64,000 nucleotides of DNA from PALSA-612 sp963742925 (GTDB taxonomy: Bacteria; Actinomycetota; Thermoleophilia; Gaiellales; Gaiellaceae): the NCBI GenBank assembly GCA_963742925.1, contig CAVUNV010000004.1, positions 372,001 to 436,000 on the forward strand. Direction: 5' to 3'. Both the position numbers and the translations under genes were made by a program. The notes beneath the pieces are model-generated. The model made no database searches and was not told the origin of the DNA. It saw only the letters and a program-made list of their open reading frames with translations. Of this stretch, positions 60,972 to 64,000 are shown one piece after another. Positions within the stretch are counted from its first letter, which is position 1, and each line of letters begins with the position of its first letter.

Positions 60972-61119
60972 CCAGCAGCAGCCCGGTGAGCTCGGCTCCG
61001 AGCTCCGCGTCGAGGCGGGCCCTGGCCGAGGGACGCTCGACCGCGAGCGTGCGGCCGATCGTGGCGCAGTCCCAGAGGAGGCGCTCACTCCCTCGATCCG
61101 ATGTGGACCTGCTGCTCAC
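60895..61119 (-). CDS. Small hypothetical protein
   Basis: 74 residues from GTG 61119. SDRGSERLLWDCATIGRTLAVERPSARARLDAELG... with strongly GC-biased third positions. The same frame stays open upstream to 61455, but codons from ~61120 to 61255 have A/T-rich third positions, so I treat this as a separate gene with its own promoter-like stretch (TTGCCG...TATCGT). Helical, no known family. Confidence 0.45.
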   Translation of the reverse strand: MSSRSTSDRGSERLLWDCATIGRTLAVERPSARARLDAELGAELTGLLLVTLREDQPSTPHERRLKRAADGDAA

Positions 61120-61205
61120 TGCCGACGGTCCTACGATACCGGCCGCGGACGGACGGCAAATGTGTCCGGGGCGCTCTTTGCGAGAAATTGCGCGCCGGTC
61201 GGCCG

Positions 61206-61455
61206 CTAGACGTCGACGAGCTTCAGCGGCGGCGGTGACTGCTCGGGCTGGGCCGGCGTCCGGGGCCTGCTCCGCCGAGCCGACCAGGCGCAGCTGGGGC
61301 CGCACGGCGGCTCCCGCGGCAAGGCGCTGCTCGAGGAGGTCGCAGATCTCCTTGGCACGGCGCCATTGCTCCGACCAGTAGCGCTCGAGCTCGGCAGCGA
61401 TCGCGGCGAGCTCGTTTTCCCCAGATGTATCCACAGGCAGCGGAGTCATCGTCAA
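61206..61455 (-). CDS. Small hypothetical protein (frameshift near 61255)
   Basis: About 82 residues: DTSGENELAAIAAELERYW, AKEICDLLEQRLAAGA, then, shifting one base near 61255, QPEQSPPPLKLVDV and a TAG at 61206-61208. Third-position GC supports the shifted ending over the open frame that continues. Helical, unknown function; divergent from the GGDEF gene. Confidence 0.5.
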
Positions 61456-61506
61456 TTCGGGGCCTCGACTTGAGCCTCGTCCGTTGTCGCCGCTACAAGG
61501 GAGGTC

Positions 61507-62436
61507 ATGGTCGTCTACATGCTTGTGGCTGCGGTGGCACTGCTCGTCGGTTTCGCGCTGGCTCGGATGCGACCCCGCCGGGGCCGGTCGCCGCGCGATT
61601 CACACTCCCGACTCGCCGCCGAGGCGTTTCCGAACGGCGCCATCCTCGTCTTCGACCGGCGTCTCCGGCACTCGCTCGCCGCCGGCCGCGGTCTGCGGGC
61701 GATCGGCGTGCCGTCGCGGGAGATCGAGGGGCGGACGGTCCGAGAGGTGTTTCCAGCGGAGGTCTGGACGGTGCTCGAGCCCGCCTACCGGGCGGCGCTG
61801 GAAGGGCGCGAGTCGGCCTTCGAGCTTCCGTACGGCGACCGCGACCATCTGCACCGGGTCGTGCCCGTGCGCGACCGTTCGGGCGCGATCGTGGCCGGGA
61901 TGCTGGTCGCACAGGACATCACCGACCGCAAGACCCGCGAGCATCGCCTCAAGGAGTGGGCGAGCCGGGACGGCCTCACAGGGCTCTGGAACCAGGACCG
62001 GCTCGTACAGGAGCTCGACCGGTTCCTGACCGAGGGAAGGCGCCGCGGCGATCGCGCCGGATCGCTGCTCTTCGTCGACCTGGACGGGTTCAAGGCCGTC
62101 AACGATTCTTACGGTCACGCGGCCGGCGACGAGCTGCTCCGCCAGGTCGCGCGGGAGATCGAGGCACGGGTCCGCTACACGGACACGGTTGCCCGGCTCG
62201 GCGGCGACGAGTTCGCGGTGCTGCTCCCCGGCGCCGCGGCTGCACAGGCCGAGCGCGTGGCCGAGAAGATCACCGGCGCCGTGGCCGCCGTCTGGCCCGC
62301 TGCGTTGAGCGGCGGCGCCAGCGTGGGTGTCACCACCCTCGGGCCGGCCGACGAGACGGCGCTCGACATCCTCGCGTCCGCTGACCGTGCCATGTACACG
62401 GTCAAGCGGAACCGCCGGTTCAGACGGGCGTCCTGA
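61507..62436 (+). CDS. Membrane-anchored PAS-GGDEF diguanylate cyclase
   Basis: 309 residues. N-terminal helix (MVVYMLVAAVALLVGFALA), PAS-like domain (~40-145), GGDEF domain (~150-305) with intact ARLGGDEFAVLLP active site and a preceding RYTD (RxxD inhibitory site). Makes cyclic di-GMP and is probably product-inhibited. ATG 61507 after GGGAGG. The PAS ligand is unknown. Confidence 0.92.
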   Translation: MVVYMLVAAVALLVGFALARMRPRRGRSPRDSHSRLAAEAFPNGAILVFDRRLRHSLAAGRGLRAIGVPSREIEGRTVREVFPAEVWTVLEPAYRAALEGRESAFELPYGDRDHLHRVVPVRDRSGAIVAGMLVAQDITDRKTREHRLKEWASRDGLTGLWNQDRLVQELDRFLTEGRRRGDRAGSLLFVDLDGFKAVNDSYGHAAGDELLRQVAREIEARVRYTDTVARLGGDEFAVLLPGAAAAQAERVAEKITGAVAAVWPAALSGGASVGVTTLGPADETALDILASADRAMYTVKRNRRFRRAS

Positions 62437-62753
62437 CCAGGCGGATCGACCGCCGGCGTGCGGCGTCGACGGACGCGTCGCGGCCGGCCTCCGCGAGGGC
62501 GGCGCGCGCCGTGTCGAGTCGCGCCGCAGCCTCTGCGAGCCGTCGCGGCTCGGCGCTGAGGAGCGCCCGGCCGACGGCGCGGTCGGTCTCGCAGACGCGC
62601 AGGATCGCCGCTCCCATCGCGATCCGGACCGACTCTCGTGAGCAGCGGCGCGCACGCCGTCGAGCCGTCGATCAACCGGACCGTCGCATCGAGGAAGCGC
62701 GCGTATGTGCGCTGCCGGCGACGGCGCCGCAAGGCTCCCGCTTCCCGGAGCAT
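62420..62753 (-). CDS. Small hypothetical helical protein (frameshift near 62637)
   Basis: ATG 62753: MLREAGALRRRRRQRTYARF, DATVRLIDGSTACAPLL, then one frame over RESVRIAMGAAILRVCETD...RRSIRLVRTPV, stop at 62420. About 110 residues, Arg/Ala-rich. Overlaps the GGDEF 3' end by 17 bases. No family recognised. Confidence 0.45.
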
Positions 62754-62776
62754 CCCGATCCCGAGACTAGCGCGTA

Positions 62777-63437
62777 ATGCTGGGTCGTGGGACGGGCGCG
62801 GGTCCCGGCAGTACGATCCGGCGCGTGGACGCGGACCCGGGGACGAGGGCGACGCCCAGCACCGGCCGTGTGCTCCAGCATCACGGCTCGACCGGCATGC
62901 ACGTCAGCCGGGAGACGGTCGAGAAGCTGCTCGAGGGCGGCGGCGTCGTCGGCTCGACCTCGACCGGCCGGACAGCATCGACTTCGAGATCCTCACGGAC
63001 GTCTTCGAGTTCCATCCGCTCGCGGTCGAGACTCGGAGCACTTCGGCCAGCGCGCCAAGCTCGACGAGTTCGTCGATGCGTGTGCTGGTCGTCACGGCGC
63101 GCACCCGACGCGGACGGCTCGTCGGGGTGCACTGCTTCACTCGGAGCGCTGCCTGGTCGACCGCGCGCCGACGGTTGAACGGCGCCGTCCAGCTCGCGGA
63201 CGTGCTCCGCGCGGATCCGGCGCTGCGTGCCGGCGAGATCGCAGGGGCGCCCAGCGCGTCCGTGCCGGGGCGGATCTCGAGGAGGTGGCGCGGCTGATGA
63301 CCGACTTCGACCTGACTGTGGTCGCCGTGGTCGACGAGGAGGACAGGCTGGTCGGCGTGATCACCGTCGACGACGTTCTCGAGCTCGTGCTGCCTAGGGG
63401 CTGGCGGCGACGGTTCGGGCTGTTCGGCGAGGACTAG
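62777..63437 (+). pseudogene. CorA N-terminal fragment joined to an MgtE-like CBS end
   Basis: Pieces in three frames: MHVSRETVEKLLEGG, LDLDRPDSIDFEILTDVFEFHPLAVE, SEHFGQRAKLDEFVD, LVGVHCF, SERCLV (all CorA N-domain order), then QLADVLRADPALRAGEIAGAP and VARLMTDFDLTVVAVVDEEDRL...TVDDVLELVLP (CBS end of an MgtE-like protein). At least four frame changes, plus loss of the CorA membrane part and the MgtE N-terminus. Looks like two adjacent genes fused by a deletion, or collapsed assembly. Confidence 0.65.
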
Positions 63438-63489
63438 AGCCGTACACTGATTGTCGTGATGATCGTGTGGCAGCTCACGGCGGACGTCG

Positions 63490-64000
63490 ATGGCAGCCCC
63501 AGTACGTGCTGTCCTGGCAGGCATCCGGGACCGTGTCTCGCACGGCCTTCGTCCTCGGCTGCGCCCGCGTAGCCGGGCCGCCGCCCGTCTCCTCACGCTT
63601 CTCGCTTTCCTCGGCCCCGGCCTGATCGCCGCGAACGCCGGCAACGACGCGGGCGGCGTCGCCACCTACGCCTCGGTCGGCGCGAAGTACGGCTACGACC
63701 TGCTCTGGATGATGGTGCTGATCACCGTCTCCCTGATCGTCGTCCAGGAGATGGCGGCGCGGATGGGAGCGGTGACCGGCAAGGGGCTCGCCGAGCTGAT
63801 CCGGGAGCAGTACGGGGTCCGCTGGTCGTCGTTCGCAGACCGTCGGCTTGCTGCTGGGACACGTCGGCAGCTCAGCTCCGCCTACCTCGGTCTCGGGTTC
63901 GTCGCGACGGTCGGCACCACGATCACTCCGTTCATGCAGCTCTACGTCCAGTCCGCCGTGGTCGAACGGGGGATCGGGCCCGAGGACCTGAACGCCGAGC
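63490..64000 (+). CDS. NRAMP-family metal transporter with internal gap (runs off the right edge)
   Basis: Open from ATG 63490 to the window end. TM1 LGPGLIAANAGNDAGGVATY (replacing the canonical DPGN), TM2 LLWMMVLITVSLIVVQEMAARMG, KGLAELIREQYGVRWSSFA; then about 12 unrelated residues and straight into TM6 FVATVGTTITPFMQLYVQS. TM3-TM5 (~110 residues) are missing although the frame is kept. Divergent NRAMP with NAGN instead of DPGN; proximity to CorA/CBS fragments suggests Mg, but this is inferred. Confidence 0.75.
   Translation, partial: MAAPVRAVLAGIRDRVSHGLRPRLRPRSRAAARLLTLLAFLGPGLIAANAGNDAGGVATYASVGAKYGYDLLWMMVLITVSLIVVQEMAARMGAVTGKGLAELIREQYGVRWSSFADRRLAAGTRRQLSSAYLGLGFVATVGTTITPFMQLYVQSAVVERGIGPEDLNAE

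Noticed and set aside
60895..61455. One continuous 186-residue minus-strand protein
   Set aside because: Codons in the middle (about 61120-61255) lose the GC-rich third-position bias seen on both sides, and a shifted frame gives a credible stop; two small genes fit better.

Overview
This is a high-GC window, with many GTG starts and 1-4 base stop/start overlaps. It is packed almost wall to wall with genes in short operons, and no gene-free stretch exceeds 300 bases. Gene content points to an Actinomycetota chromosome: a DUF1918 protein, a DevS/DosT-like two-GAF kinase, actinobacterial-type universal stress proteins, a group 3b [NiFe] hydrogenase and an NDP-forming acyl-CoA synthetase with a GNAT domain. 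A Thermoleophilia (Gaiellales-like) relative is my best guess, by inference only. I see no tRNA, rRNA, IS element, phage gene or CRISPR array.

Layout. 1-3411: end of an ApbE/small-membrane-protein cluster, an OmpR-type two-component system and a heme-type membrane protein. 3529-4623: GAPDH. 4616-7893: a sulfur module (DsrE, DsrC/TusE, SQR-like flavoprotein) divergent from ArsR-glutaredoxin-DUF302. 7910-11647: isochorismatase-fold protein, MMPL exporter and a second ArsR, divergent from OsmC. 11734-15240: malic enzyme, flavoprotein, membrane-anchored diheme cytochrome c. 15323-22427: a trans-membrane electron-transfer cluster (two ferric-reductase-like heme proteins, ApbE, ferredoxin, ferredoxin reductase, five tiny single-helix proteins) under a second OmpR-type system. 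23408-26176: a NarL-type regulator and a DevS-like kinase. 26272-33154: acyl-CoA synthetase, CBS-BON, P1B ATPase, VOC protein, two universal stress proteins. 33180-37775: pyruvate:ferredoxin oxidoreductase operon with a GltD-like flavoprotein and a CBS protein. 37940-45068: Hsp20, a shattered P-type ATPase, a damaged subtilase, a universal stress protein, DUF1918, CBS and a sigma factor. 45156-47929: tryptophanase and a cyclic-2,3-diphosphoglycerate-synthetase-like protein. 47926-57931: group 3b hydrogenase, hyp genes, nickel permease, Fur-type regulator. 58018-64000: cold-shock protein, HlyIII, DEAD-box helicase, diguanylate cyclase, and damaged CorA/CBS and NRAMP genes.

How it fits together. 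The window looks like a low-oxygen survival and electron-balancing region. The DevR/DevS-like pair sits among gene classes typical of the mycobacterial DosR dormancy regulon (universal stress proteins, CBS proteins, Hsp20, cation ATPases, hydrogenase, ferredoxin-linked enzymes). By eye I find a recurrent 13-bp near-palindrome (consensus nCGGGAArnCCGC) in at least eight intergenic regions 29-97 bases upstream of start codons. A second, possibly related element (GTACTTSTCC core) lies 59-60 bases upstream of tryptophanase, the P-type ATPase and the pyruvate oxidoreductase operon, with weaker copies before Hsp20 and DUF1918. I propose these as operators of one or two regulons that may be undescribed.

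Caution. At least a dozen genes carry single-base frameshifts and three carry larger internal deletions, concentrated at 38.4-42.5 kb and 61-64 kb. Several of the clearest cases change frame at short homopolymers, so uncorrected assembly errors are the likeliest cause. Coordinates of those genes are reconstructions.
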